NCBI RefSeq assembly: GCF_025397915.1
Contig: NZ_JALIDZ010000004.1
Coordinates: 1 to 64,000, forward strand
Length of the DNA: 64,000 nucleotides
Source of the DNA: Microbaculum marinisediminis
Lineage (GTDB): Bacteria; Pseudomonadota; Alphaproteobacteria; Rhizobiales; Tepidamorphaceae
Direction of reading: 5' to 3'
The position numbers and the translations under genes are program-made. This document shows positions 26,789 to 37,689 of the stretch, piece by piece; the stretch's first letter is position 1; the number at the start of each line of letters is the position of its first letter. The notes under the pieces were generated by a model. It was not told the origin of the DNA. It was given only the letters and a program-made list of their open reading frames with translations, and did not search any database.

Positions 26789-29700
26789 ATGTTTTCCGCC
26801 ATCTTCATCGAACGTCCGCGCATGGCGATGGTCATCGCCATCGTCATCACGCTCGCCGGCGCGCTGTCGCTGACCCAGATCCCGGTCGCCCAGTACCCCA
26901 ACATCACGCCGCCGGTGGTCCAGGTGACCGCCTCCTATCCCGGCGCCGACGCGGCGACGGTCATCGAGACCGTCGCCTCGGTGATCGAGGAACAGGTCAA
27001 CGGCGTCGACGACATGATCTACATGTCCTCGACCAGCTCCTCCGACGGCTCCTACATCCTGACCGTGTCGTTCGATATCGGCACCGACCCGGACATCGCG
27101 CAGGTCAACGTGCAGAACCGGGTGCAGCTGGCGATGCCGAACCTGCCCGCGACCGTCACCGACCTCGGCGTGTCGGTCAACAAGGAAGAACCGGGCTTCC
27201 TGCTGATCGTCAACATCTTCTCGCCGAACGAGACCTACGACTCGCTGTTCCTGTCGAACTACGCCTCGATCAACGTGGTCGACCCGCTGTCGCGGGTGAC
27301 CGGCGTGGGGTCGGTGTCGGTCCTCGGCGCGCTGAACTATTCCATGCGCGTGTGGATGGACCCGAACCGTATGGCGTCCCTGTCGATCACGCCCCAGCAC
27401 GTCTACAGCGCCATCCAGGCGCAGAACGCGCAGGCCGCCGTCGGCCAGATCGGCGCGGCCCCGACGAACGACAGCCAGCTCATCCAGTACAACATCACCG
27501 CGCAGGGGCAGCTCTCGGATGCCCGGCAGTTCGGCGAAATCATCATCAAGACGAACGAGGAAGGCGGGGTCGTCCGCGTCCGCGATATCGGCCGTGTCGA
27601 GCTCGGCTCGCAGAGCTATACGGCGCTCAGTCTGCTGAACCAGAAGCCGACGGCGACCATCTCCATCCAGCAGTCGCCGGGCGCCAATGCCCTGGGCGTC
27701 GCGAAGGGCGTGCTGGCGGAAATGGAGACGCTCAAGGAGCGCTTCCCCGACGACCTGGACTATGTCGACGTCTACGACTCCACCAAGTTCGTCTCCGCCA
27801 CCATCGACGAGATCATCCATACCCTCGGGCTGACCGGCATCATCGTGCTGCTGGTGGTCTACGTCTTCCTGCAGGACGTCCGCGCCACGATCATCCCGGC
27901 CGCCACGATCCCGGTCTCGCTGATCGGCACGTTCGCGGTGCTGCTCGCGCTCGGCTACTCGGCCAACACGATCACGCTGTTCGCGGTCATCCTCGCCATC
28001 GGACTGGTGGTCGACGACGCCATTGTCGTGGTCGAGAACGTCCAGCGCATCATGGAGGAGGAACCCGGCGTCAGCTCCAAGGAGGCGGCGCTGCGATCGA
28101 TGCGGCAGGTTACCGGGCCGATCGTCTCGACGACGCTGGTGCTGATCGCGGTGTTCGCGCCGGTGGCCTTCCTGCCCGGCATTTCCGGACAGCTCTACCG
28201 CCAGTTCGCGGTGACCATCTGTACCGCGGTGGTGATATCGGCGATCAACGCCCTGACGCTGTCGCCGGCGCTGTGCGCGATGGTGCTCAGGCCGCCAAAG
28301 GAGGCCAGGGGACCCTTCCGCTGGTTCAACACCGGCCTCGAAAAGACCCGCAACGGCTACAGCCGCGTCGTCGGCATGATCGCGCGGCGCTCCATCATCG
28401 CCGGCCTGATCGTGGTGGCCGCGGGTGTCGGCCTCGCCGTCCTGTTCAACCGGGTGCCGACCGGCTTCGTGCCGAACGAGGACCAGGGCGCCCTGTTCGT
28501 GATCGTCACGCTGCCGGACGGCGCCGCGCTGCCGCGGACCGAGCGGGTGCTGAGCCAGATCGCCGACATCTCCGGCAAGACCGACGGCGTGCTCAACACC
28601 GTCACCGTGTCGGGCTATTCGATGCTGACCAGCTCGACGGGGGCGAATTTCGGCCTCGGCATCGTCGTGCTGAAGCCCTGGGACGAGCGCACCACCAAGG
28701 AACTCGGCCTGATGGCGATCTACCAGAAACTGCAGGGCGCCTTCTCCGAGATCGCCGAGGCGGACGTCATCGTCATGCCGCCGCCGCCGATTTCCGGCGT
28801 CGGAACCGCCGGCGGCTTCGACTACCGCCTGCTGGCGCAGGGCAACCAGTCGCCGTCGGAACTCGCGGCGGTGGCGCGCTCGTTCATCACCGAGGCGAAC
28901 GGGCTGTCCTCGGTGGGCCGGGCCTTCACGACCTACTCGGCCGACGCGCCGCAGCTCTATCTCGACGTCAACCGCGTCAAGGCGGAGAGCCTCGGCGTCG
29001 ACGTCTCGACCCTGTACCAGACCCTGCAGGCGCAGCTCGGCTCGCTCTACGTCAACAATTTCAGCGCCTTCGGCCGGGTCTACCAGGTCAACCTCTCGGC
29101 CGACCAGGACTACCGGCGCGAGATCGAGGACATCCTCAGCCTGCATGTCCAGAACAACGCCGGAGACATGGTGCCGCTCAGCACGCTGGCGACCGTGAAG
29201 GAGACGCTCGGGCCGCAGATGATCACCCGCTACAACCTGTTCCCGTCGGCCACCATCAACGGCCAGACGACGGCCGGGTATTCGTCGGGCCAGTCGATCG
29301 CCCAGCTCAACGACCTCTCGGCGGAGAAGCTGCCCAAGGGATACGGCCACGACTGGTCGGGCATGAGCTATCAGGAGATCGAGGCGGCCGGCCTGATCGG
29401 CATCGTCTTCGCGCTGGCCTTCACCTTCGGCTACCTGTTCCTGGTGGCGCAGTACGAGAGCTGGACGATCCCCTTCGCGGTGATCACGTCGGTGTCGATC
29501 GCCCTGCTCGGCGCGATATCCACCATTGCCGTGATCGACATGCTGGCGCCGAGCGGGTTCGCCAACAACATCTATTGCCAGATCGGCATGATCCTGCTGA
29601 TCGGCCTGGCGGCCAAGAACGCCATCCTGATCGTCGAGTTCGCCAAGGAACAGCACGAGGCGGGCAAGTCGCTCGTCGACGCGGCGATCGAGGGCGGCCA

Positions 29701-29959
29701 CATGCGCTTCCGCGCGGTGCTGATGACGGCCATCGCCTTCATCCTCGGCCTGATCCCGATGGTGATCGCCACGGGCGCGGGCGCGGCCAGCCGCCTGTCG
29801 ATGGGCTACACTGTGCTCGGCGGCATGGTGGCGGCGACCCTGTTCGGCATTCTCGTCATCCCCGGCCTGTTCGTGCTGTTCGAGCGGATCGGCCAGGCGG
29901 TCGGCGGCCACCGCCGCAAGCACACGCCCGACCCGCTCGCCGGGAACGCGGCGGAGTAG
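26789..29959 (+). CDS. RND efflux pump inner-membrane transporter (HAE1 type)
   Basis: AcrB-family proton/drug antiporter of 1056 aa, the usual size. The N-terminal [17 protein letters not shown] is typical. Two repeated halves of six membrane helices and large periplasmic loops are visible. The proton-relay Asp pair lies in [19 protein letters not shown] (helix 4) and the helix-10 Lys in [19 protein letters not shown]1-type pumps export hydrophobic or amphiphilic compounds; substrate range is not predictable. It forms a two-gene operon with the adaptor. Confidence 0.95.
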   Translation: MFSAIFIERPRMAMVIAIVITLAGALSLTQIPVAQYPNITPPVVQVTASYPGADAATVIETVASVIEEQVNGVDDMIYMSSTSSSDGSYILTVSFDIGTDPDIAQVNVQNRVQLAMPNLPATVTDLGVSVNKEEPGFLLIVNIFSPNETYDSLFLSNYASINVVDPLSRVTGVGSVSVLGALNYSMRVWMDPNRMASLSITPQHVYSAIQAQNAQAAVGQIGAAPTNDSQLIQYNITAQGQLSDARQFGEIIIKTNEEGGVVRVRDIGRVELGSQSYTALSLLNQKPTATISIQQSPGANALGVAKGVLAEMETLKERFPDDLDYVDVYDSTKFVSATIDEIIHTLGLTGIIVLLVVYVFLQDVRATIIPAATIPVSLIGTFAVLLALGYSANTITLFAVILAIGLVVDDAIVVVENVQRIMEEEPGVSSKEAALRSMRQVTGPIVSTTLVLIAVFAPVAFLPGISGQLYRQFAVTICTAVVISAINALTLSPALCAMVLRPPKEARGPFRWFNTGLEKTRNGYSRVVGMIARRSIIAGLIVVAAGVGLAVLFNRVPTGFVPNEDQGALFVIVTLPDGAALPRTERVLSQIADISGKTDGVLNTVTVSGYSMLTSSTGANFGLGIVVLKPWDERTTKELGLMAIYQKLQGAFSEIAEADVIVMPPPPISGVGTAGGFDYRLLAQGNQSPSELAAVARSFITEANGLSSVGRAFTTYSADAPQLYLDVNRVKAESLGVDVSTLYQTLQAQLGSLYVNNFSAFGRVYQVNLSADQDYRREIEDILSLHVQNNAGDMVPLSTLATVKETLGPQMITRYNLFPSATINGQTTAGYSSGQSIAQLNDLSAEKLPKGYGHDWSGMSYQEIEAAGLIGIVFALAFTFGYLFLVAQYESWTIPFAVITSVSIALLGAISTIAVIDMLAPSGFANNIYCQIGMILLIGLAAKNAILIVEFAKEQHEAGKSLVDAAIEGGHMRFRAVLMTAIAFILGLIPMVIATGAGAASRLSMGYTVLGGMVAATLFGILVIPGLFVLFERIGQAVGGHRRKHTPDPLAGNAAE

Positions 29960-30015
29960 GTTGCGAAGCAGGCGGCGGACCAGGTCGAGGAGCAGGCAAC
30001 GCGAGGAACCGGGTC

Positions 30016-30822
30016 ATGCGACGGGCCCGACGATTGCCGGCAATGATAGTGGCGGTTCTGGCGGTTGCCGTACCGGCTATGGCGGCCATGGCGGCTCTCG
30101 CCGCCGGCGGCGCCGTCGCCGATGAAAGCCTCTACCGGGCGCGTACGGTGGTGACGGGCAGCGGCGCCGACGCCCTGGCCGCGAGCCTGCCGCGCTGCCT
30201 CGCCGCCGTCCTCGTCAAGGTCTCCGGCGACCCGAGCCTCGATACGGACCCGGCGGTGGCGGCGCTCGCGGGTGCCGCGGACGGCCTCGTCGCGGCCGCG
30301 ACCTTCCGCGACCGCATGGCCGGCATCCCGGTCCACGACGAACAGGGCTCGCGCGACCGGCCGCACGTGCTCACCGTCGATTTCGTTCCCGACCGCATCG
30401 ACGCCGCCCTCGCCACGCTCGGCCGCAGGCCGTGGCCCGCGCCGCGGCCCGGCCTCTTCCTGCGCGTCGACGTGCGCAACGACGGCGGCGACTTCGCGCT
30501 CACCCGGGACGGCGCGCGGGGCCGGGACATGCGCGAGGCGCTGGCCGAGGCCGCCGACCGGTTCGGCCTGCGCGTCACCCTGCCGCGCGCGGACGGGAAG
30601 GCGGATGCGAGACAGGACGGGGCGGATCCGGAGGATTTCCTGCCGCTTTCCGGGCGGCTCGCCTGGGATCCCGGGACGCTCGGATGGACGGCGCACTGGC
30701 GCCTCGAAGCCCCGGACGGGCCCCGCGCGTGGTCGATCCGCGGCGTCAGCTTCGACGCGGCGTTCCGCGACGGGGTCGGCGGCGCGGCGCGGATTCTGTC
30801 GGGAAACGGCGACCCCGGCTGA
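30016..30822 (+). CDS. DUF2066 domain protein, predicted exported
   Basis: Protein of 268 aa with an N-terminal signal sequence (Arg-rich start, then an Ala/Val-rich hydrophobic stretch to about residue 35). Mature-domain motifs fit DUF2066: LYRARTVVTGSGADA near the start, LAAVLVKVSGDPSL, and HVLTVDFVPDRIDAALATLGRRPW. DUF2066 proteins are conserved in many proteobacteria; I know of no established function. It is 56 nt downstream of the RND pump on the same strand and 54 nt before lepA, so it could be co-transcribed with either. I chose the ATG at 30016, preceding the signal peptide. Confidence 0.78.
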   Translation: MRRARRLPAMIVAVLAVAVPAMAAMAALAAGGAVADESLYRARTVVTGSGADALAASLPRCLAAVLVKVSGDPSLDTDPAVAALAGAADGLVAAATFRDRMAGIPVHDEQGSRDRPHVLTVDFVPDRIDAALATLGRRPWPAPRPGLFLRVDVRNDGGDFALTRDGARGRDMREALAEAADRFGLRVTLPRADGKADARQDGADPEDFLPLSGRLAWDPGTLGWTAHWRLEAPDGPRAWSIRGVSFDAAFRDGVGGAARILSGNGDPG

Positions 30823-30876
30823 CGCCCCCGCGGAAACGGCTTCCCTCCCCGGTTTGGCGGTGGTATCAGCGCCGCC

Positions 30877-32676
<1,800 letters not shown>

Positions 32677-32679
32677 CGG

Positions 32680-32702
32680 TCGAGGTGCCTATGGCGCCTC
32701 GA
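32680..32702 (+). terminator. stem-loop directly after lepA
   Basis: Arms TCGAGGTGCC (32680-32689) and GGCGCCTCGA (32693-32702) pair with one G-T wobble around a TAT loop, starting 4 nt after the lepA stop. No T-run follows, so it may be a 3'-end stabilising or rho-assisted structure and not a full intrinsic terminator. Confidence 0.45.
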
Positions 32703-32924
32703 TGAGATGCGAAGGCATTCAAGTCACGAACGGGCGAGACCCGAAGTCGAGCGCCGGGAGAATAGCGGTTTTCATGGCCGCCAGGCGGTGACAACGAAAC
32801 GCATCCCGTTTCGCGCTACGAAAGCCCGAGGCGACGCCGCCGAGGGCCGGGCGGGCTACCGCAATCCGCCTTCGCAGCCCCGATTGTCGTAATGGTCGCA
32901 GCACCGCATGGATAGGCTGCATGG

Positions 32925-32945
32925 GTCCCGGATCACGTCCGGGAC
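32925..32945. repeat. palindrome, 8-bp arms, 5-base loop
   Basis: GTCCCGGA and TCCGGGAC flank TCACG; the arms are perfect inverse complements. It shares the CCGGG core and loop length with the elements at 2703 and 32993. Confidence 0.6.
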
Positions 32946-32961
32946 ACGCGTTTGTCCAGGT

Positions 32962-32975
32962 GGCACGGCCGTGCC
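32962..32975. repeat. perfect 14-bp palindrome
   Basis: GGCACGGCCGTGCC is a perfect loop-free palindrome, lying between the two CCGGG-type hairpins. Confidence 0.5.
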
Positions 32976-32992
32976 CTAAACCAAGGCCGCGT

Positions 32993-33013
32993 GCTCCGGG
33001 CTTGACCCGGAGC
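32993..33013. repeat. palindrome, 8-bp arms, 5-base loop
   Basis: GCTCCGGG and CCCGGAGC flank CTTGA; perfect arms. Same architecture as 32925-32945. Confidence 0.6.
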
Positions 33014-33139
33014 CCAGGGGCGGAGCCCCGCGGCCCCAGTCTACATCGTCGTGACCGCACCACCCTTCGAGACGCAGCTTCGCCGCTCCTCCGGATGAGG
33101 CTTTAAGAGGGCGTATCATGGGCCTTTCCCCCTCCGCTC

Positions 33140-33159
33140 ATTCCCGCGAAGGCGGGAAT
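33140..33159. repeat. palindrome, 8-bp arms, 4-base loop
   Basis: ATTCCCGC and GCGGGAAT flank GAAG; perfect arms. This unit (ATTCCCGCGAAGGCGGGAAT) resembles widespread intergenic repeats in proteobacteria. Confidence 0.6.
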
Positions 33160-33405
33160 CCGGAAGCCGTGGTGTGAGGTCGTGCCCCGGTCAGGCCGAT
33201 CCCCGCTTGCGCCGGGATGAGCGGCTGGGACGGGCGTATCCTAGCCCCCAGCCTCACGAACCGGATCGTCATATCCCCATTTTTCCCGCGTCATGTCCGG
33301 GCGCGACCCGGGCAACCCGTGCCGTTCGCCCTCCAATGCGCGCGGCGCCGCACCCTCCGGACGATGCCTCATCGCGCAATCGTCCGAAGCTCCCGTAGCG
33401 GGCGC

Positions 33406-33458
33406 TTGGTGATTACATTCACATATGACAATATTTCTATTGGAGCGCGGGACGCTCC
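33406..33458 (+). promoter_or_regulatory. candidate promoter and leader hairpin of the DsrE-like gene
   Basis: An AT-rich island upstream of the DsrE-like gene has TTGGTG (33406) and, 17 bp later, CAATAT (33429), a weak match to a housekeeping promoter. It is followed by a hairpin GGAGCG-CGGGA-CGCTCC (33442-33458), which would sit near the 5' end of the mRNA. Confidence 0.35.
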
Positions 33459-33488
33459 ACACAACAAAAACGTCTCAGGAGGAAATCC

Positions 33489-33941
33489 ATGCGTGCTTTG
33501 ATCGCCGCAATCGCCGCCATCTATGCGGCCATCGTCTTCGTCGGTCCGGCGAACGCAGACGAACGCTACGGCAAGCAGAAGGTTGTCTATCATATCAACT
33601 ATCTCGGCGGAGAGGACGCCAAGGCCTACAAGGGCGCCATGCGCAACATCCAGAACCACATCAACGCCGTCGGCAAGGACAACATCGAGGTCAAGGTCGT
33701 GCTGCACGGCAACGGCGTCGAGTTGCTGCGCGAAGCCAAGACCAACGAGGCGGTGCAGGGCGCTGTGCTCGAGCTGAAGGGGCAGAACGTCGGCTTCAAC
33801 GTCTGCAACAACACGCTGGTCGGCCGCGAGATCGACTACGAGAACGACCTGTTCGACGTCTGGGAAAGCGACATCGTTCCCTCCGGCGTCGCCGAACTGT
33901 CCTACCTGCAGCAGCAGGGCTACACCTACATCAAGCCCTGA
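33489..33941 (+). CDS. periplasmic DsrE-family protein
   Basis: Protein of 150 aa with a signal peptide ending near GPANADE (residue ~23). The mature part is a DsrE/DsrF-like alpha/beta domain: KVVYHINYLGGEDAKAYKGAMRNIQNHINAV, then EVKVVLHGNGVELL. A single conserved cysteine lies in VGFNVCNNTL (Cys106). DsrE proteins carry sulfur atoms or act in sulfur oxidation and trafficking; many exported single-domain members are uncharacterised. A strong AGGAGGAA Shine-Dalgarno and an AT-rich upstream region suggest high expression. No sulfur-oxidation genes are next to it, so the partner is unknown. Confidence 0.85.
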   Translation: MRALIAAIAAIYAAIVFVGPANADERYGKQKVVYHINYLGGEDAKAYKGAMRNIQNHINAVGKDNIEVKVVLHGNGVELLREAKTNEAVQGAVLELKGQNVGFNVCNNTLVGREIDYENDLFDVWESDIVPSGVAELSYLQQQGYTYIKP

Positions 33942-34110
33942 GGATGCCGCGGCCGCCCGGGCGGGCGGCCGCGATCCGCCCTCCCCCCGCTCCGCCGCCG
34001 TTCCGCCGCCGGTTCGCCGCCGTCCCGGGCGCGCCCCGCGCGTTCCCCCTGCCAATGGCCGCCATGCCGGGCTATGAATGGGGAAACACCCACGGTCCAA
34101 CGGAGCGCCA

Positions 34111-35778
34111 ATGTCCCCCAGAGCCGATATCATCGTCACCAACGCCAGGGTCCTGACCGTCGATTCCGGCCAGCCGCGGGCCGAAGCGATCGCCATCGTC
34201 GACAACGAGATCATGGCGGTCGGCTCGGCCGGGGACATCGACGGGCTGAAGAGCCACACGACGCGGGTGATCGACGCGGGCGGGGCGAGCGTGCTGCCGG
34301 GCTTCAACGACGCGCACGTGCATCTGTTCTGCGGCGCGGCCGAGCTCGACAACCTGCAGCTCGGCACCGTGAACGGCCTCGACGAACTGACCGCGGCGGC
34401 GCGGGCCTACGCGGCCGAGCGGCCGGACGAGCCGCTGCTGGTGGCGCAGGGGGCGGGCTACGGGATCCTGCCGGACAACCAGCGCATCACCCGCCAACAT
34501 CTCGACGCGATCCTGCCCGACCGGGCGTTCCTCATGTTCGCCGCCGACCACCACACCGCCTGGGCGAACACCAAGGCGCTGGCGGATGCCGGCATCCTGA
34601 ACGGCAAGGCGGTCGGCGTCGGCAACGAGATCGTCATGGGCGCGGACGGCAAGGCGGCCGGCGAACTGCGCGAGGGCGAGGCCTACAATCCGGTGCTGGC
34701 GCTGGGGGCGGCGGGCATGCGCTTCCGGCTCGGGCTGGAGACCGGCGGCGAGCCGGACCCGGCGCCCACCGCCGCCGAGCGCGCCTTCGACCTCGACCTG
34801 ATGCGCAAGGGGCTCGCCCATTGCGCCGCGCACGGGATCACCTCGGTGCAGAACATGGACGGCAATCTTTACCAGCTCGAGCTGCTCGACGCGATCGACC
34901 GGGAAGAGGGCCTATCCCTGCGGGTACGGGTGCCGTTCCACTTCAGGAATTTCATGGAGACGGACGTCCTCGACAAGGCCGAGGAGATGCACCGGCGCTT
35001 CCGGTCCGAACGGCTGCGGTCGGGCTTCGTAAAGATGTTCATGGACGGCGTCGTCGATTCCTGGACGGCGGTGATGCTCGACGACTATCCGGGCAAGCCC
35101 GGCTGGCGCGGCGATCCGCTGTTCGAGCCGGCGCGCTTCGCCGAGATCGCAACCGAGGCCGACCGGCGCGGGCTGCAGATCGCCGTCCACGCGATCGGCG
35201 ACGGCGCCGTGCGCGGCGTCCTCGACGGCTACGAGGCGGCGCGCAAGGCGAACGGGCCGCGGGATTCGCGCCACCGGATCGAACATATCGAGGTGATCCA
35301 TCCCGACGACCTCGGCCGCTTCCGGGACCTCGGCGTCGCCGCCTCGATGCAGCCGATCCACGCGCCCGGCACCGGCTTCTCGCTGCAGCCGACGGCCTCG
35401 ATCATCGGCGAGGCGAAATGGCCCTATGCCTACGCCTGGCAGACGGTGCGCGAGGCCGGCGCGCCCATGATCTTCGCCACCGACTGGCCGGTCTCGCCGA
35501 TCGACCCGATGTCGAACCTGAAGGCGGCGCTCACCCGCAAGCGCTGGGCCGAAAGCGATCCCGACCAGCGCCAGTCGCTGAGCGACGCGCTCGCCTCCTA
35601 CACCCGCGACGGCGCCTGGATCGAATTCATGGAGAACCGCAAGGGCATGCTTCGGCCCGGCATGCTCGCCGACGTCGTGGTCCTGTCGGACGATATCGAG
35701 ACCACCGATCCCGAGGCGATCGACCAGGTGCGCCCGGCCGTGACCATCGCCGACGGGCGGGTGGTCTACGAAGCCTAG
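34111..35778 (+). CDS. amidohydrolase family protein (YtcJ-like)
   Basis: Metal-dependent hydrolase of 555 aa, amidohydrolase-3 type. The N-terminal beta-sandwich is ADIIVTNARVLTVD. The metal-binding HxH is in LPGFNDAHVHLF. Further barrel ligands appear as IAVHAIGDGAV and HRIEHIEVI, and the last Asp in FATDWPVSPIDP. The C-terminal returning sandwich reads RPGMLADVVVLSDDIE. I chose the ATG at 34111, preceded by GGAGCG; an ATG at 34078 has no good ribosome site. There is no signal peptide. Substrate unknown. It ends 12 nt before the Mo/W regulator gene, though a functional link is not evident. Confidence 0.9.
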   Translation: MSPRADIIVTNARVLTVDSGQPRAEAIAIVDNEIMAVGSAGDIDGLKSHTTRVIDAGGASVLPGFNDAHVHLFCGAAELDNLQLGTVNGLDELTAAARAYAAERPDEPLLVAQGAGYGILPDNQRITRQHLDAILPDRAFLMFAADHHTAWANTKALADAGILNGKAVGVGNEIVMGADGKAAGELREGEAYNPVLALGAAGMRFRLGLETGGEPDPAPTAAERAFDLDLMRKGLAHCAAHGITSVQNMDGNLYQLELLDAIDREEGLSLRVRVPFHFRNFMETDVLDKAEEMHRRFRSERLRSGFVKMFMDGVVDSWTAVMLDDYPGKPGWRGDPLFEPARFAEIATEADRRGLQIAVHAIGDGAVRGVLDGYEAARKANGPRDSRHRIEHIEVIHPDDLGRFRDLGVAASMQPIHAPGTGFSLQPTASIIGEAKWPYAYAWQTVREAGAPMIFATDWPVSPIDPMSNLKAALTRKRWAESDPDQRQSLSDALASYTRDGAWIEFMENRKGMLRPGMLADVVVLSDDIETTDPEAIDQVRPAVTIADGRVVYEA

Positions 35779-35790
35779 CGGGCGGCCGGC

Positions 35791-36681
35791 ATGGCGGGCG
35801 AGAGCAACCTGTATCTGACCACCAAGGAGCTGGCGGACCTGCTGCGCGTCAAGGAGCGCCGGGTCTACGAGCTCGCCGCGGCGAACGAGGTGCCGTTCAC
35901 CCGGGTCACCGGCAAGCTGCTGTTCCCCCGCCATCTGATCGACGCCTGGCTCGCCCGCCACACCGAAGTCTCCGGCGACCTGACGGCGCTGCCCGATCCG
36001 CCGCCCGTCGCCGCCGGCAGCCACGATCCCCTGCTCGACTGGGCGATCCGGGAATCGCGCGCGGGCATCGCCACCGTGTTCGACGGATCGCTTGACGGGA
36101 TCGAGCGGTTCGGCCGCCGCGAGGCGCTGTTCTGCGGCATGCACATCCCCGAGGACGGCGCGCGGGAATGGAACCGGGGCCGGGTCTCCGTGCGCTTCCC
36201 GGCGATGCCAGTCGTGCTCACCGAATGGGCCTGGCGCGACCGCGGGCTGATCGTCGCCAGCGACAATCCGCTCGGCATCGACGGGATCGCGGCGCTCAAG
36301 GGCCGGCGCTTCGTGCCGCGCCAGGCAGAAGCGGGCGCCCAGCATCTCTTCCTCGACCTGATCGCGGCCGCCGGCGTGTCGGAGAGCGACCTGACCATGG
36401 GTCCGGCGGCCCGCACCGAGCACGACGTGGCAATCTCGATCCTCAACGGCCGCGCCGACGCCGGCCTCGGCATCGCTTCGGTAGCCCGCGAATACCGGCT
36501 CGGCTTCGTGCCGCTCATGCGCGAACGCTTCGACATCCTGGTCTGGCGCCGGAGCTGGTTCGAGCAGCCGTTCCAGGCGCTGATTGGTGTCTGCCGGTCG
36601 CAGGCGTTCCGCGACAAGGCGGCGGAGCTGGGCGGCTACGATATTTCCGGCTTCGGCCGGGTGCACTACAACGGACCATGA
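35791..36681 (+). CDS. one-component regulator: excisionase-type HTH + molybdate-binding-like domain
   Basis: Protein of 296 aa. Residues ~7-52 form an excisionase/MerR-like helix-turn-helix (LTTKELADLLRVKERRVYELAAANEVPF, then LLFPRHLIDAWLARH). Residues ~75-296 form a periplasmic-binding-protein-like domain of the COG1910 type (LDWAIRESRAGIATVFDGSLDGIERF, RGLIVASDNPLGIDGIAALKGRRFV, VAISILNGRADAGLGIASVAREY). It has no signal peptide, so this receptor-like domain is cytosolic. By family and by its place beside Mop and Mo/W transport genes, I infer a molybdate- or tungstate-responsive transcription factor, an alternative to ModE. It is 19 nt upstream of mop. Confidence 0.85.
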   Translation: MAGESNLYLTTKELADLLRVKERRVYELAAANEVPFTRVTGKLLFPRHLIDAWLARHTEVSGDLTALPDPPPVAAGSHDPLLDWAIRESRAGIATVFDGSLDGIERFGRREALFCGMHIPEDGAREWNRGRVSVRFPAMPVVLTEWAWRDRGLIVASDNPLGIDGIAALKGRRFVPRQAEAGAQHLFLDLIAAAGVSESDLTMGPAARTEHDVAISILNGRADAGLGIASVAREYRLGFVPLMRERFDILVWRRSWFEQPFQALIGVCRSQAFRDKAAELGGYDISGFGRVHYNGP

Positions 36682-36700
36682 CCACGTCGAGGAGGATCCC

Positions 36701-36913
36701 ATGAAGATCAGTGCCCGCAACCTGCTCAAGGGAAAGGTCACCGCCATCAAGCGCGGCGCCGTCGCGGCATCCGTGAAGGTCGATATCGGCGGCGGCAACG
36801 TCATCACCTCGACGGTCACGGTCGAGGCGGTCGACGACCTCGCGCTGAGCGAGGGCTCCGACGTGACCGTCGTGATCAAGGCGTCGGAAGTGCTGCTGGC
36901 GACCGGAGACTAG
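36701..36913 (+). CDS. mop: molbindin (single TOBE domain, Mop)
   Basis: Small cytosolic molybdate/tungstate-binding protein of 70 aa. The sequence MKISARNLLKGKVTAIKRGAV is the classical Mop start. It is followed by VKVDIGGGNVITSTVT and the C-terminal ALSEGSDVTVVIKASEVLLA. Mop proteins assemble as hexamers that bind up to eight oxyanions and buffer Mo or W. GAGGAGGA lies 6 nt before the ATG. It overlaps nothing, but ends only 2 nt from the end of the convergent ABC ATPase gene, so no separate terminator can fit between them. Confidence 0.95.
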   Translation: MKISARNLLKGKVTAIKRGAVAASVKVDIGGGNVITSTVTVEAVDDLALSEGSDVTVVIKASEVLLATGD

Positions 36914-36915
36914 GC

Positions 36916-37689
36916 TCAGCCCAGCGTCGGCACGCAGACGGTTCGCCCGTCGTCCAGCCGGGTGACGGTCACCGCGACGCCGTAGACGGACGCAAGCCTC
37001 TCCGCGGTCAGCACCTCGGCCGGCGGCCCGACGGCGACCAGCCCGCCGTCAGACAACAGCGCGACGCGGTCGCCGATCGCCAGCGCGTGATCGGGATCGT
37101 GGGTCGACAGCACGACGCCCTTGCCCTGGTGCCGGCTGAGATCGCGGATCTGGGCGAGCACGAGGGCCTGGTTGCCGAAATCGAGGCTCGCGGTCGGCTC
37201 GTCCATGACGACGAAGGCGGTATCCTGGGCGAGCGCGCGGGCGATCAAGGCAAGCTGGCGCTGGCCGCCACTCACCGCCGTGTAGTCGGCACCGGCCAGG
37301 TCATCGATGCCCAGGGCGGCAAGCGCCCGCAGCGCGGTCTCGCGGTCGCCCGCCGTGGGTTGCGCGAACAGGCCGAGATGGGCGGTCCGCCCCATCGTCA
37401 CCATGTCGAGGATCGAGTAGGGGAACATCGCGTTGTGCGCCTGCGGCACGAAGGCGACGCGACGGGCGATGTCGGCGCGCGACAGCGCGCGGATATCGCT
37501 GCCGTCGATCCGCGCGGTGCCGCCATTCGCCGGGAGCAGCCCCAGGAGCGTCCGGAACAGCGTCGTCTTGCCCGAGCCGTTCGGCCCCAGAAGGCAGACG
37601 ATCTCGCCCGCCGAAACCGCCAGCGACATGTCGCGGCCGACGACATGGCCGGGATAGCCGATGGTGAGATGGTCGGCCGCGAGGCTCAT
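36916..37689 (-). CDS. ABC transporter ATP-binding protein, FecE/MolC type
   Basis: ATPase subunit of 257 aa. Walker A GPNGSGKTTLFR, Q-loop FVPQAHNAMFPYS, signature AVSGGQRQLALIARALAQ, Walker B FVVMDEPTASLD and the switch His in STHDPDHAL are all present. The family serves type II importers for iron-siderophore, haem, B12 and, as in Haemophilus MolBCA, molybdate or tungstate. The start at 37689 overlaps the permease stop (ATGA). The genomic setting argues for Mo/W, but iron-chelate import is not excluded. Confidence 0.9.
   Translation of the reverse strand: MSLAADHLTIGYPGHVVGRDMSLAVSAGEIVCLLGPNGSGKTTLFRTLLGLLPANGGTARIDGSDIRALSRADIARRVAFVPQAHNAMFPYSILDMVTMGRTAHLGLFAQPTAGDRETALRALAALGIDDLAGADYTAVSGGQRQLALIARALAQDTAFVVMDEPTASLDFGNQALVLAQIRDLSRHQGKGVVLSTHDPDHALAIGDRVALLSDGGLVAVGPPAEVLTAERLASVYGVAVTVTRLDDGRTVCVPTLG

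Larger units (their letters stand above)
32677..33488. other. 812-nt non-coding region rich in short hairpins
   Basis: Between lepA and the DsrE-like gene I find no convincing coding region. Open frames here are short, rich in Arg/Pro/Gly and lack domains. The region contains a series of short palindromes: 32680, 32925, 32962, 32993, 33140 and weaker ones near 33199 and 33297. Several have 8-bp arms and 5-base loops with CCGGG cores. The right end holds the likely promoter and leader of the DsrE-like gene. Confidence 0.7.

Noticed and set aside
25580-29923. A 1447-codon open frame on the minus strand opposite the RND genes
   Set aside because: It lies antisense to two clear RND genes, is dominated by His/Arg/Asp/Gly repeats typical of antisense frames in GC-rich DNA, and has no domain.
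32707-33398. Several 60-75 codon open frames after lepA
   Set aside because: They are Arg/Pro-rich, cross intergenic palindromes and have no start signals.
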